A DNA stretch of 7,000 nt from CAZMOK01 sp964644135 (GCA_964644135.1 CAZXWD010000135.1:1-7000); one strand, 5' to 3'; positions 1 through 5,964 are shown, numbered from the stretch's first letter. Made by a program: numbers and translations. The notes: generated by a model from the sequence alone, not told the origin.

Positions 1-416
1 AAATCCCCGTTGCCGGGCCCGCCCATCAGACCGGTCCGGTCGAGGATCGCCCCGCGATTGGCCAGGTAATACCTCCAGTAAAGGTCGGCCACAATAGAAT
101 GCATGATCTGTGTTGCCGGTGAGTCTGTCTTTTCTATCTCCGACGTGAACTCATTGATCGATTTCTCGAGGAAATTCTCCTGGTAATCGGCCCGGAGCGT
201 GTTCTTATAGAGCAAGGCCTTCAGCAGGTTCTTGTCATCGCCCTTCTCCCGGGCCAGCGTTTGGATCTCTTCGGTCACTTCCAGCGCCGACTGGGGCAAC
301 CCTTTTTTCTTGAGGCCATCGGCCTTCTTCCAGAGCTCAGTAAAATCTTCCTGGGCAAAAGCCCCAAACGACATGGTCAGGATCATAACAGCAGTGATAA
401 TTATTCTTGTGTTCAT
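1..416 (-). CDS. Alpha-2-macroglobulin family protein, N-terminal part (runs off the left edge)
   Basis: Reading from the ATG at 416 toward position 1 gives 138 codons with no stop, so only the N-terminus is present. Residues 1-21 look like a Sec signal peptide (MNTR, hydrophobic core, then AFA before QEDF), so the product is exported; no lipobox cysteine is visible. The mature part begins with an ELWKKADGLKKKGLPQSALE segment and continues through a helical region to DLYWRYYLANRGAILDRT (about residues 111-127). I recognise this as the leader of the very large (about 1,900-2,000 residues) Bacteroidetes alpha-2-macroglobulin-like envelope proteins. Family members are thought to trap or inhibit proteases; the MG2 and thioester or bait regions would lie outside the window, so function cannot be checked here. 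The next upstream gene is the ATPase on the same strand, but 248 bp and a -7-like element separate them, so this gene probably has its own promoter. Confidence 0.82.
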   Translation of the reverse strand, partial: MNTRIIITAVMILTMSFGAFAQEDFTELWKKADGLKKKGLPQSALEVTEEIQTLAREKGDDKNLLKALLYKNTLRADYQENFLEKSINEFTSEIEKTDSPATQIMHSIVADLYWRYYLANRGAILDRTGLMGGPGNGD

Positions 417-441
417 GTTGGTTGTTTTAACTATGGATGTA

Positions 442-449
442 CGAAGTTA
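442..449 (-). promoter_or_regulatory. Putative -7 element for the alpha-2-macroglobulin gene
   Basis: On the minus strand this reads TAACTTCG, one base away from the Bacteroidetes -7 consensus TAnnTTTG. It lies 26 bases upstream of the ATG at 416, which would leave a leader of about 20 nt. No convincing -33 TTG is seen at the expected spacing. The same octamer occurs on the minus strand upstream of leuS. Confidence 0.4.
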
Positions 450-500
450 CGGTTTTCCATAATCTCGTTGTTTATTTTATGAGCTGTTGGATTATTGTCT

Positions 501-527
501 CAATTGCCGCAATTGTCCTTATTGCTA
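501..527. repeat. 9-bp-period spacer repeat, ATTG-core family, copy A
   Basis: Three successive 9-mers: CAATTGCCG, CAATTGTCC and TTATTGCTA. The 22 bases at 503-524 are identical to 1967-1988 in the other spacer. A shortened related copy is at 620-651 and a diverged one at 6928-6945. No coding potential is apparent. Confidence 0.7.
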
Positions 528-550
528 GAGTTTTCTCTATAGTCCTTTTT

Positions 551-615
551 TACCCACCCCCTCGGTCCCCCTCCCTGCTAGCAGGGAGGGGGAAGGCGAA
601 GCCAGGGGGAGGGTA
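551..615. repeat. GC-rich palindromic dispersed repeat, copy 1 (REP-like)
   Basis: An imperfect palindrome of about 65 bp. The core, 567-592, is a perfect 26-bp palindrome (arms CCCCCTCCCTGCT and its complement). The outer arms, TACCCACCCCCT (551-562) and AGGGGGAGGGTA (604-615), pair with one mismatch. CGGT and AAGGCGAAGCC lie between inner and outer arms. A T-run (545-551) precedes it. The first 50 bp recur at 6951-7000 with one substitution. It could fold as a long hairpin; the G-rich strand also carries four G-runs. It resembles a REP-type element in form. It is not a clear intrinsic terminator for the minus-strand ATPase, because in that direction the hairpin is followed by A's, not U's. 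Confidence 0.8.
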
Positions 616-619
616 CAAG

Positions 620-651
620 ATTGCCGCAATTGTCAAATTGTCCTTATTGTC
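620..651. repeat. ATTG-core spacer repeat, copy B, at the 3' side of the ATPase gene
   Basis: ATTGCCGCAATTGTC (620-634) matches copies A and C exactly. It is then expanded, so that ATTGTC occurs three times (629-634, 637-642, 646-651) at spacings of 8 and 9 bp. The next bases, TGGTGTTAAAGTGT, resemble the sequence that follows copy C, suggesting that B and C are related beyond the shared 15 bp. It ends 13 bases from the ATPase stop codon. Confidence 0.65.
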
Positions 652-664
652 TGGTGTTAAAGTG

Positions 665-1906
665 TCAGGGTGTTACGGGGAAATCCGTTAATCGTGAATC
701 GAGGAACGTCCAGGCAGGCATAACATCAATTGTAGTACCGTTTTTTTCCAGCCGGTCTTCCTGGTCGAAGGTTATGATCAAGCCTGTTTCGATATTGTTC
801 TCTGACATTGCCTCGGCAAGACCTTCCAGCTCCCGGTCGATATTATCGGGATGGAGTTCGTGGCAAACCTGGATGGCCAGCTCCGGTTGTCCGGCATTGC
901 CGGCCAGGAAATCACACTCATAGTCTCCTGAATGATAATAGAGTTGCCTGTACCTGCGCCGGAGCTCAAGGAATACAAGGTTTTCAAGTTTCCGGCCTGC
1001 ATCGTCGGAAAAAGAGAGAGAGTTCACCCTTGCCAACCCTATATCTATGGTATATACCTTTCGGGGATTGGCCATTTGTTTTTTCAGGGAAAAACTGAAT
1101 TTCGGCAGCGTAAAAAGAAGGTAGCTGTCTTCAAAGAATGAAATATAGTCTTTCACGGTATTTGCCGATCCCAGGCTGAACAGTTTTCTGAGGTTGTTGT
1201 ACGAGAAGAGCTTGCCACTGTTTGTTATAAGGTATATCAGCATTTTTCTCAGGAGCTCCGGTTGACGTATGCCCTGCCTGACTGCTATATCACGGTAAAG
1301 GATATCATCCCCTATCCGGTAAAGGATATCATCTTCCGCGTATTTCAGGTATTCCGGAAAACCACCGGCCTTGACATATTTCCCAAGAGTTACGGCACCT
1401 GGCTTTTCTTTCATCATTATCAGGTACTCGGCATACGAGAAGGGGAAAAGCTCATAGCTCAGGTGGCGGCCTGTAAGTCTTGTTCCCAGTTCACGGCTCA
1501 GCAGTGATGCGTTTGAACCGCTTATCAGCATTCTGCGACCTTCGTCCTGTTTGGCCCTGACATATTTTTCCCAACCTTCTACCACCTGTATTTCATCAAA
1601 AACAAGCCAGGGATTATCATTTCCTGAAAGGAAAAGGTCGTCGAGCTTTACCATGTCGTTAAGGGTAAAACCAGATAGCCGGGGATCTTCAAAGTTCAGG
1701 TATCTGAATACAGGTAAAGAGCTCTTGATTAATTGCTTTTGCAGTGTGCTTTTTCCGCATCTCCTGATACCTGTTATTATCAGTACAAAGTCAGTATCCA
1801 GCCTGATATTTTCAATTAGCTGACGTTTTATTCCTGTACCGGCTTTCTCCAACTGCCGGAACTGCTCTTCATATACCCTTTTTATTTCAGATTTCAGTAT
1901 CATCAC
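665..1906 (-). CDS. AAA+ ATPase with C-terminal DUF4143 (degenerate PD-(D/E)XK-like) domain
   Basis: A 413-residue protein. The N-terminal P-loop ATPase has Walker A GIRRCGKST at 46-54, Walker B LVFDE at 101-105, and a sensor-like LISGSNASLL at 127-136. GGFPEYL at 181-187 and the DDILYRDIAVRQGIR region are typical of the 'ATP-binding protein/DUF4143' family. The C-terminal third looks like the nuclease-like fold of the family, with E330-x-D332, but the following strand reads QVC (346-348) where active nucleases have E-x-K, so cleavage activity is unlikely. The function of these cytoplasmic ATPases is not established; they are usually accessory genes present in variable numbers. The first codon is GTG at 1906, followed at once by ATG at 1903; either could be the start. 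The last 11 residues (403-413) extend beyond the usual ending after W-x-F-L and look repeat-encoded. Repeat copies B and C flank the gene. No partner gene is next to it. Confidence 0.85.
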   Translation of the reverse strand: MMILKSEIKRVYEEQFRQLEKAGTGIKRQLIENIRLDTDFVLIITGIRRCGKSTLQKQLIKSSLPVFRYLNFEDPRLSGFTLNDMVKLDDLFLSGNDNPWLVFDEIQVVEGWEKYVRAKQDEGRRMLISGSNASLLSRELGTRLTGRHLSYELFPFSYAEYLIMMKEKPGAVTLGKYVKAGGFPEYLKYAEDDILYRIGDDILYRDIAVRQGIRQPELLRKMLIYLITNSGKLFSYNNLRKLFSLGSANTVKDYISFFEDSYLLFTLPKFSFSLKKQMANPRKVYTIDIGLARVNSLSFSDDAGRKLENLVFLELRRRYRQLYYHSGDYECDFLAGNAGQPELAIQVCHELHPDNIDRELEGLAEAMSENNIETGLIITFDQEDRLEKNGTTIDVMPAWTFLDSRLTDFPVTP

Positions 1907-1913
1907 AAACTAT

Positions 1914-1953
1914 TTGCATTACAAATATAAGATATTGTTCATTAGTAATGCAA
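1914..1953 (-). promoter_or_regulatory. ATPase promoter inside a 9-bp inverted repeat
   Basis: On the minus strand, TATATTTG (plus coordinates 1922-1929) matches the Bacteroidetes -7 consensus TAnnTTTG exactly. A TTG at 1953-1951 lies 21 bases upstream as a -33 element. Transcription would start near 1915, about 9 nt before the GTG. A perfect inverted repeat, TTGCATTAC (1914-1922) and GTAATGCAA (1945-1953), covers the -33 bases at one end and the expected start site at the other; its half-sites are 31 bp apart, close to three helical turns. This geometry suits a dimeric regulator, but none is identified. Confidence 0.5.
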
Positions 1954-1966
1954 GGATTTTATTAAT

Positions 1967-1988
1967 ATTGCCGCAATTGTCCTTATTG
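1967..1988. repeat. ATTG-core spacer repeat, copy C, upstream of the ATPase gene
   Basis: Twenty-two bases identical to 503-524 and in the same orientation. With copy B (620-651) it brackets the ATPase gene and its promoter. It runs straight into GTGTTAAGC and then the GTGAAGC heptamer array. Confidence 0.7.
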
Positions 1989-2009
1989 TGTGGTGCTACG
2001 GTGTTAAGC

Positions 2010-2051
2010 GTGAAGTGTGAGGAGTGAAGCGTGAGGAGTGAAGCGTGAAGT
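2010..2051. repeat. Heptamer array 1 (GTGAAGC type, 6 units)
   Basis: Six head-to-tail 7-mers in strict register: GTGAAGT, GTGAGGA, GTGAAGC, GTGAGGA, GTGAAGC, GTGAAGT. The alternating GTGAGGA/GTGAAGC units also form a 14-bp second-order repeat (2017-2044). No ORF or hairpin explains it. Confidence 0.85.
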
Positions 2052-2078
2052 GAAAAATGCCTTCATTTCTTGTTTCTC

Positions 2079-2113
2079 ACAGATCACGCAGATTTTTGCA
2101 CGATTCCACAGAT
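2079..2113. repeat. Degenerate 9-bp-type repeat (ACAGAT/GCAGAT)
   Basis: ACAGAT (2079) and GCAGAT (2088) are 9 bp apart, followed by a diverged GCACGAT and another ACAGAT (2108-2113). It looks like a decayed relative of the GCGGATTAA nonamer block at 2204-2240. Confidence 0.45.
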
Positions 2114-2118
2114 AATTC

Positions 2119-2146
2119 GTGAAGCGTGAATTGTGAAGCGTGAATC
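2119..2146. repeat. Heptamer array 2 (GTGAAGC/GTGAATY type, 4 units)
   Basis: Four 7-mers in register: GTGAAGC, GTGAATT, GTGAAGC, GTGAATC. It has the same unit type and orientation as array 1, 68 bp away. Its end, CGTGAATCGAG, matches 693-703 inside the ATPase 3' end over 11 bases. Confidence 0.85.
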
Positions 2147-2165
2147 GAGATCCGCCTCATGCAGG

Positions 2166-2200
2166 CCAATAACCAACAGCCAACAGCCATCAGCCAATGG
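2166..2200. repeat. Heptamer array 3 (CCAACAG type, 5 units)
   Basis: Five 7-mers in register: CCAATAA, CCAACAG, CCAACAG, CCATCAG, CCAATGG. Unit length and composition recall the CAACAGT-type STRR heptamers of filamentous cyanobacteria. This is a resemblance in form, not evidence of common origin. Confidence 0.85.
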
Positions 2201-2203
2201 AAC

Positions 2204-2240
2204 GCGGATGAAGCGGATTAAGCGGATTTTCACGGATTAA
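2204..2240. repeat. Nonamer array (GCGGATTAA type, 4 units)
   Basis: GCGGATGAA, GCGGATTAA and GCGGATTTT at strict 9-bp spacing, then CACGGATTAA, which is one base longer. It lies between heptamer arrays 3 and 4. GCGGATT-type short tandem repeats of this kind are familiar to me from intergenic DNA of several bacterial groups; no function is known to me. Confidence 0.75.
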
Positions 2241-2268
2241 CTCAGAACTTAGAACTCAGAACTTACTT
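2241..2268. repeat. Heptamer array 4 (CTCAGAA type), directly after the DUF3108 stop codon
   Basis: CTCAGAA, CTTAGAA, CTCAGAA and a partial CTTACTT. On the minus strand, which is the sense strand of the DUF3108 gene, the units read GTTCTGA/GTTCTAA. Only one base separates the array from that gene's stop codon. No hairpin plus U-tract terminator is seen here. Confidence 0.8.
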
Positions 2269-2269
2269 C

Positions 2270-3106
2270 CTACTGTCTCCCCAGCGGGTACTTCAGCCCC
2301 TTATATTCGATCAGCTCGAGGGTTATGGAACCGATGTAGACACCGGATTTAGCGAGGATGGGGATCTTGTTGCGGTCGTCGGTGACCCAGAGCATCATGG
2401 GGTAAGGCTCCTTGAAAAGATCGCCCTGCGCAACCTTGGGCTTGAACCCCATGCAGTAGAACTTCCCCAGGCTGGTCTTCACCCAGTCGCGGCCCATGAA
2501 GATGATCTTGCTGCGGTACACCGAATCATCCAGATAGAAATTGAGGTAGTATGCGTCACCTGCCTCGGCAGTGTCGAAATCCATGGTGCGCACGTAATAG
2601 AAGGCCGAAACAATGTCCTGCACGCCCGGGGTGATTTCCTTGGTTTTCTTGAAGCTGGTGGCTGTAAGGTTCTTATGGTCGAAATCAACCTCGTCCTTCA
2701 GCTTGAACTTCCCTTCATGGGTATCCCTCAGGAACCGCAGGGGCACAAGGGCCTGCTTGTCTACAAAAGAGGTGAACTTGTCCCTCACTTTGTAAAACAG
2801 GGTGAACAGCCCGGTGGAATTACCGGTCACCTCGATCTTGAAGGTTTCCCTGCCCCTAACCGTAACCGGCTCTTCGTAGATCTTCATCTTTCCGGTACCG
2901 GCCGTGAGCCAGTGTGTGAGCCAGGAATCATAGAAAACCCGGTAAGTAAGCTCCTCACCGTGGCCAAAAACATCGTTCTCGACTGTGCGGAGGTGGTCAT
3001 CCTGCGAAAAAACAGGCAGGGAGGCCAGCCATAGAAAGGAAAGGAAAAGCAAACAGGCCTGCCAGTGGCAGTTTCTCCTAAGCTCTCTATTTTCCTCTGT
3101 TTTCAT
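2270..3106 (-). CDS. Exported DUF3108 domain-containing protein
   Basis: A 278-residue protein starting at the ATG at 3106. That start overlaps the leuS stop by one base (TGATG); the only in-frame ATG further upstream (3178) would add 24 residues without family character and lie deep within leuS. A charged N-region is followed by a hydrophobic stretch (about residues 18-33) and VFS before QDD at 34/35, a likely signal peptide, so the protein should act in the periplasm or outer envelope. The mature part fits DUF3108: GEELTYRVFYDSWLTHWLTAG near 50-70, a YYVRT motif near 170-174, and the conserved end VKTSLGKFYCMGFKP...LWVTDDRNKIPILAKSGVYIGSI (about 209-261). The biochemical function of DUF3108 is unknown; a beta-rich envelope fold is expected. 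It should be made from the leuS transcript, probably by translational coupling. Confidence 0.85.
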   Translation of the reverse strand: MKTEENRELRRNCHWQACLLFLSFLWLASLPVFSQDDHLRTVENDVFGHGEELTYRVFYDSWLTHWLTAGTGKMKIYEEPVTVRGRETFKIEVTGNSTGLFTLFYKVRDKFTSFVDKQALVPLRFLRDTHEGKFKLKDEVDFDHKNLTATSFKKTKEITPGVQDIVSAFYYVRTMDFDTAEAGDAYYLNFYLDDSVYRSKIIFMGRDWVKTSLGKFYCMGFKPKVAQGDLFKEPYPMMLWVTDDRNKIPILAKSGVYIGSITLELIEYKGLKYPLGRQ

Positions 3107-5892
3107 CAGGATACAACAACATTGATGATCTTTTTGGGCACCACGATCACTTTCCGCACCGTTTTGCCTTCTATCCATTTCTGTGCCTGTTCATCCTCCA
3201 GCACCTTTTTCTCAGCATCTTCTTTTGAGATGTCTGCAGGCAGTTCGAGCTTGAACCGCAGCTTACCATTGAACGAAACAGGATAGGTAAAAGTGTCTTC
3301 CTTAATGTATTCTTCCTTGAATTCAGGGAATTGTTCATATGAAACAGACCCTTCGCGTCCAAGCATTTCTCTTATCTCCTCGGCAATGTGCGGGGCATAA
3401 GGTGAAATGATGATGTTGAGCGGCTCTAGGATGGTCTGCTTGTTGCACTTCAGGTCGGTGAGCTCGTTCACACAGATCATGAAACTGCTTACGGCTGTGT
3501 TGAAAGAGAATCTTTCGATATCATCTTTCACTTTCTTGATGGTCTTGTGCAGTACCTTCAGCTCGGCCGCAGATGGCTCATCGTCAGAGACATTGAAATT
3601 ACCGTCATTGTCGAAGAACAGCCTCCAGTATTTTTTCAAAAACCTGAACACACCCTCTATGCCGTTGGTATCCCAGGGCTTGTGTATTTCGAGCGGCCCC
3701 AGGAACATTTCGTACATCCTGAGCGTATCGGCGCCGTACCTTTCGATGAGGTCGTCGGGGTTTTGCACGTTGTGCTTCGATTTCGACATCTTCTCAACCT
3801 CCCAGCCGCAGATGTACTTACCGTCTTCGAGTATGAACTCCGCATCGGCAAATTCGGGCCTCCACTTTTTAAAGGCTTCCACATCCAGCACATCATTGTC
3901 GACCAGGTCGATGTCAACGTGCAGGGCAGTGTAATCGTACTCCTTACGCAGGTTATGCGATACAAAAGTGTTGGTGCCCGTGATCCTGTAAACGAAGTTG
4001 GACCTGCCCTGTATCTTCCCCTGGTTGATGAGTTTTTTGAACGGTTCCTCTTCACAGGCAAGGCCGATGTCGTAGAGGAACTTGTTCCAGAACCTGGAAT
4101 AGATCAGGTGGCCCGTGCCGTGCTCATCACCGCCGATGTACAGGTCAACATTCCGCCAGTACTCGTTTGCCTCTTTCGAAAAGTACGCCTTGTCGTTCCA
4201 GGGGTCCATGTACCTCAGGTAATAGCCGCTTGAACCTGCAAAGCCGGGCATGGTGTTGGTTTCGAGCGGGTAGCCCTCCTCTGTCTTCCAGTCTTTGGCG
4301 CGTGCCAGTGGCGGGTCGCCGGTTTCAGTGGGGAGGTACTTGTCCACGTCGGGCAGCTCGAGCGGGAGCTGGCTTTCGTCGAGCATATAGGGCATGCCGT
4401 CCTTGTAATAGACCGGGAAAGGTTCGCCCCAGTAACGCTGTCGGCTGAAGATGGCATCCCTCAGGCGGTAGTTCACAGTGCCGTAACCCACTCCTTCCCT
4501 TTCAAGGAAACCGATGGTTTTCCTGATCGCTTCCGGTACCTCCATCCCGTTGATGAAGCCCGAATTGACCATGGTGCCCTCTTTGGCATCGTACGAGTCG
4601 ATCCATTCGTCAGTACCGGAAGGTTCTTCCCCTTTCCCGACCACCACCTGTATAACAGGGATATCGAAATGGCGTGCAAAGGCAAAGTCGCGAGTGTCGT
4701 GCGCCGGAACGGCCATGATGGCCCCCGTGCCGTAGCCCATCAGTACATAATCGGCGATCCAGATCGGCAGCTTCTCACCATTCACCGGGTTGATGCCATA
4801 GGCGCCTGTAAACTGTCCGGTAATGCTTTTCACCTCCGACATACGGTCGCGTTCCGAGCGGTTCTTTGCCCACGTCACGTACTTGTCAACTTCCTCCTTC
4901 TTATCGGGGGTGGTGATCTTCTCCACCAGTTCGTGTTCGGGGGCCAGCACCATGAATGTGGCGCCCCAGAGGGTATCGGGACGGGTGGTGAACACCTCGA
5001 TGGTATCGTCGTGCCCTTCAATGCTGAAGTTGACCGAGGCCCCTTCGGAGCGCCCGATCCAGTTCCGCTGCACCTCCTTGAGCGATTCGGTCCAGTCGAG
5101 CGTTTCCAGCCCTTCGAGCAAACGCTGGGCATAGGCCGAGACCCTGAGGAGCCATTGCTTCATCAGCTTTCTTTCAACCGGATGTCCGCCACGCTCCGAG
5201 AATCCGTCCTTCACCTCGTCGTTGGCCAGAACCGTCCCCAGTTCGGGGCACCAGTTCACCATTGTTTCCGAGAGGTAGGCCAGGCGGTAGTTCATCAGCA
5301 CTTCCTGCTGTTCCTTTTCCCCCATGGCTTTCCACTCACCGGCAGTGAATTCATCAACCGGGTCGCAGGCGGCATCGACATTTGCATTGCCCTCAGCCCC
5401 GAATATCTTCACGAGCCCTTCTATCGGCTCTGCCTTATTGGTTTCGTTATTATACCAGTGCCGGAAAAGCCGGATGAATGTCCACTGGGTCCATTTGTAG
5501 TAGAAAGGGTCGCAGGTCATCACCTCACGGTCCCAGTCGTATGAGAAACCAATACGGTCGAGCTGGTCCCTGTATCTTTTTATGTTCTTCTCTGTGGTTA
5601 CGGCAGGATGTGTCCCTGTCTGGATCGCATACTGTTCGGCCGGAAGGCCATAGGCATCGAACCCCATGGGATGGAGCACATTGAAACCCTCCAGTCTTTT
5701 ATAGCGGGAATAGATATCTGAGGCGATATACCCAAGCGGATGGCCTACGTGCAACCCGGCGCCCGAGGGGTACGGGAACATGTCGAGCACATAATATTTT
5801 GGCTTTTCCGATTTGTTATGGGCCTTGAAAGTTTTTTCCCTGGCCCAGTATTTCTGCCATTTCTCTTCTATCCTGTTGAAATTGTATTCCAT
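3106..5892 (-). CDS. leuS: Leucine--tRNA ligase (LeuRS), class I
   Basis: Joins leucine to tRNA-Leu in the cytoplasm using ATP. The 928 residues start at ATG 5892 (MEYNFNRIEEKWQKYW, the normal bacterial LeuRS beginning). The Rossmann fold carries the HIGH signature as HVGH at 48-51, after FPYPSGAGL. The CP1 editing domain spans roughly 220-430 and keeps its hallmarks: TTRPDT at 302-307 and GTGAIMAVPAHDTRD around 388-402, with the conserved Asp at 399, so proofreading of mischarged tRNA should be intact. KMSKS is at 701-705. The stretch of about 630-695 before it is a leucine-specific insert, longer than in E. coli LeuRS (860 residues), as in other Bacteroidetes. The anticodon-binding helices (about 745-860) and a C-terminal domain ending in VRKVIVVPKKIINVVV complete the protein. 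No frameshift is seen. It is divergent from ftsX, and DUF3108 follows in an overlapping operon. Confidence 0.97.
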   Translation of the reverse strand: MEYNFNRIEEKWQKYWAREKTFKAHNKSEKPKYYVLDMFPYPSGAGLHVGHPLGYIASDIYSRYKRLEGFNVLHPMGFDAYGLPAEQYAIQTGTHPAVTTEKNIKRYRDQLDRIGFSYDWDREVMTCDPFYYKWTQWTFIRLFRHWYNNETNKAEPIEGLVKIFGAEGNANVDAACDPVDEFTAGEWKAMGEKEQQEVLMNYRLAYLSETMVNWCPELGTVLANDEVKDGFSERGGHPVERKLMKQWLLRVSAYAQRLLEGLETLDWTESLKEVQRNWIGRSEGASVNFSIEGHDDTIEVFTTRPDTLWGATFMVLAPEHELVEKITTPDKKEEVDKYVTWAKNRSERDRMSEVKSITGQFTGAYGINPVNGEKLPIWIADYVLMGYGTGAIMAVPAHDTRDFAFARHFDIPVIQVVVGKGEEPSGTDEWIDSYDAKEGTMVNSGFINGMEVPEAIRKTIGFLEREGVGYGTVNYRLRDAIFSRQRYWGEPFPVYYKDGMPYMLDESQLPLELPDVDKYLPTETGDPPLARAKDWKTEEGYPLETNTMPGFAGSSGYYLRYMDPWNDKAYFSKEANEYWRNVDLYIGGDEHGTGHLIYSRFWNKFLYDIGLACEEEPFKKLINQGKIQGRSNFVYRITGTNTFVSHNLRKEYDYTALHVDIDLVDNDVLDVEAFKKWRPEFADAEFILEDGKYICGWEVEKMSKSKHNVQNPDDLIERYGADTLRMYEMFLGPLEIHKPWDTNGIEGVFRFLKKYWRLFFDNDGNFNVSDDEPSAAELKVLHKTIKKVKDDIERFSFNTAVSSFMICVNELTDLKCNKQTILEPLNIIISPYAPHIAEEIREMLGREGSVSYEQFPEFKEEYIKEDTFTYPVSFNGKLRFKLELPADISKEDAEKKVLEDEQAQKWIEGKTVRKVIVVPKKIINVVVS

Positions 5893-5908
5893 AGTATAAG
5901 GCTGATGT

Positions 5909-5923
5909 CCTGTTATTAACAGG
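5909..5923. promoter_or_regulatory. 15-bp perfect palindrome in the leuS leader
   Basis: CCTGTTA and TAACAGG around a single T. If the leuS -7 element is at 5929-5936, transcription would start near 5923, so the palindrome would form the first 15 nt of the leuS mRNA. It could be an operator, or a 5' hairpin with a 6-bp stem and 3-nt loop. It lies 17 bp upstream of the leuS ATG. Confidence 0.4.
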
Positions 5924-5928
5924 GGTGC

Positions 5929-5936
5929 GAAGTTAG
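5929..5936 (-). promoter_or_regulatory. Putative -7 element for leuS
   Basis: On the minus strand this reads TAACTTCG, the same octamer as upstream of the alpha-2-macroglobulin gene and one base off TAnnTTTG. It predicts a leader of about 30 nt for leuS. A good -33 TTG is not evident. Confidence 0.45.
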
Positions 5937-5956
5937 GAAAAGAATGGCAAACTTTC

Positions 5957-5964
5957 TATCTTCG
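5957..5964 (+). promoter_or_regulatory. Putative -7 element for ftsX
   Basis: TATCTTCG, one base off TAnnTTTG. It ends 5 bases before the ftsX ATG at 5970, so the transcript would start at or next to the ATG and be nearly leaderless. TTAG at 5934-5937 sits at about the -33 spacing but is a weak match. It mirrors the leuS element across 20 bases. Confidence 0.45.

Noticed and set aside
567..592. Intrinsic terminator for the ATPase
   Set aside because: In the direction of the ATPase transcript the hairpin is followed by an A-run; the T-run lies on the wrong side.
437..691. Plus-strand open frame of 84 codons in the left spacer
   Set aside because: More than half of it is translated palindromic and ATTG-core repeat, and it overlaps the ATPase 3' end. 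Repeats like this often give false small proteins.
2010..2268. CRISPR array
   Set aside because: The units are 7-9 bp and contiguous, with no unique spacers of 25-40 bp and no cas genes.
3106..3178. Upstream start for the DUF3108 protein at 3178
   Set aside because: It would put 24 unrelated residues before the signal peptide and overlap leuS by about 70 bp; the coupled ATG at 3106 fits better.
3547..4233. Plus-strand open frame (228 codons) opposite leuS
   Set aside because: A shadow of leuS coding bias; no family features and no promoter or start context.
4669..5544. Long plus-strand open frame (291 codons) opposite leuS
   Set aside because: It mirrors the high-GC third positions of leuS, has no recognisable domain, and leuS is intact with all its motifs.
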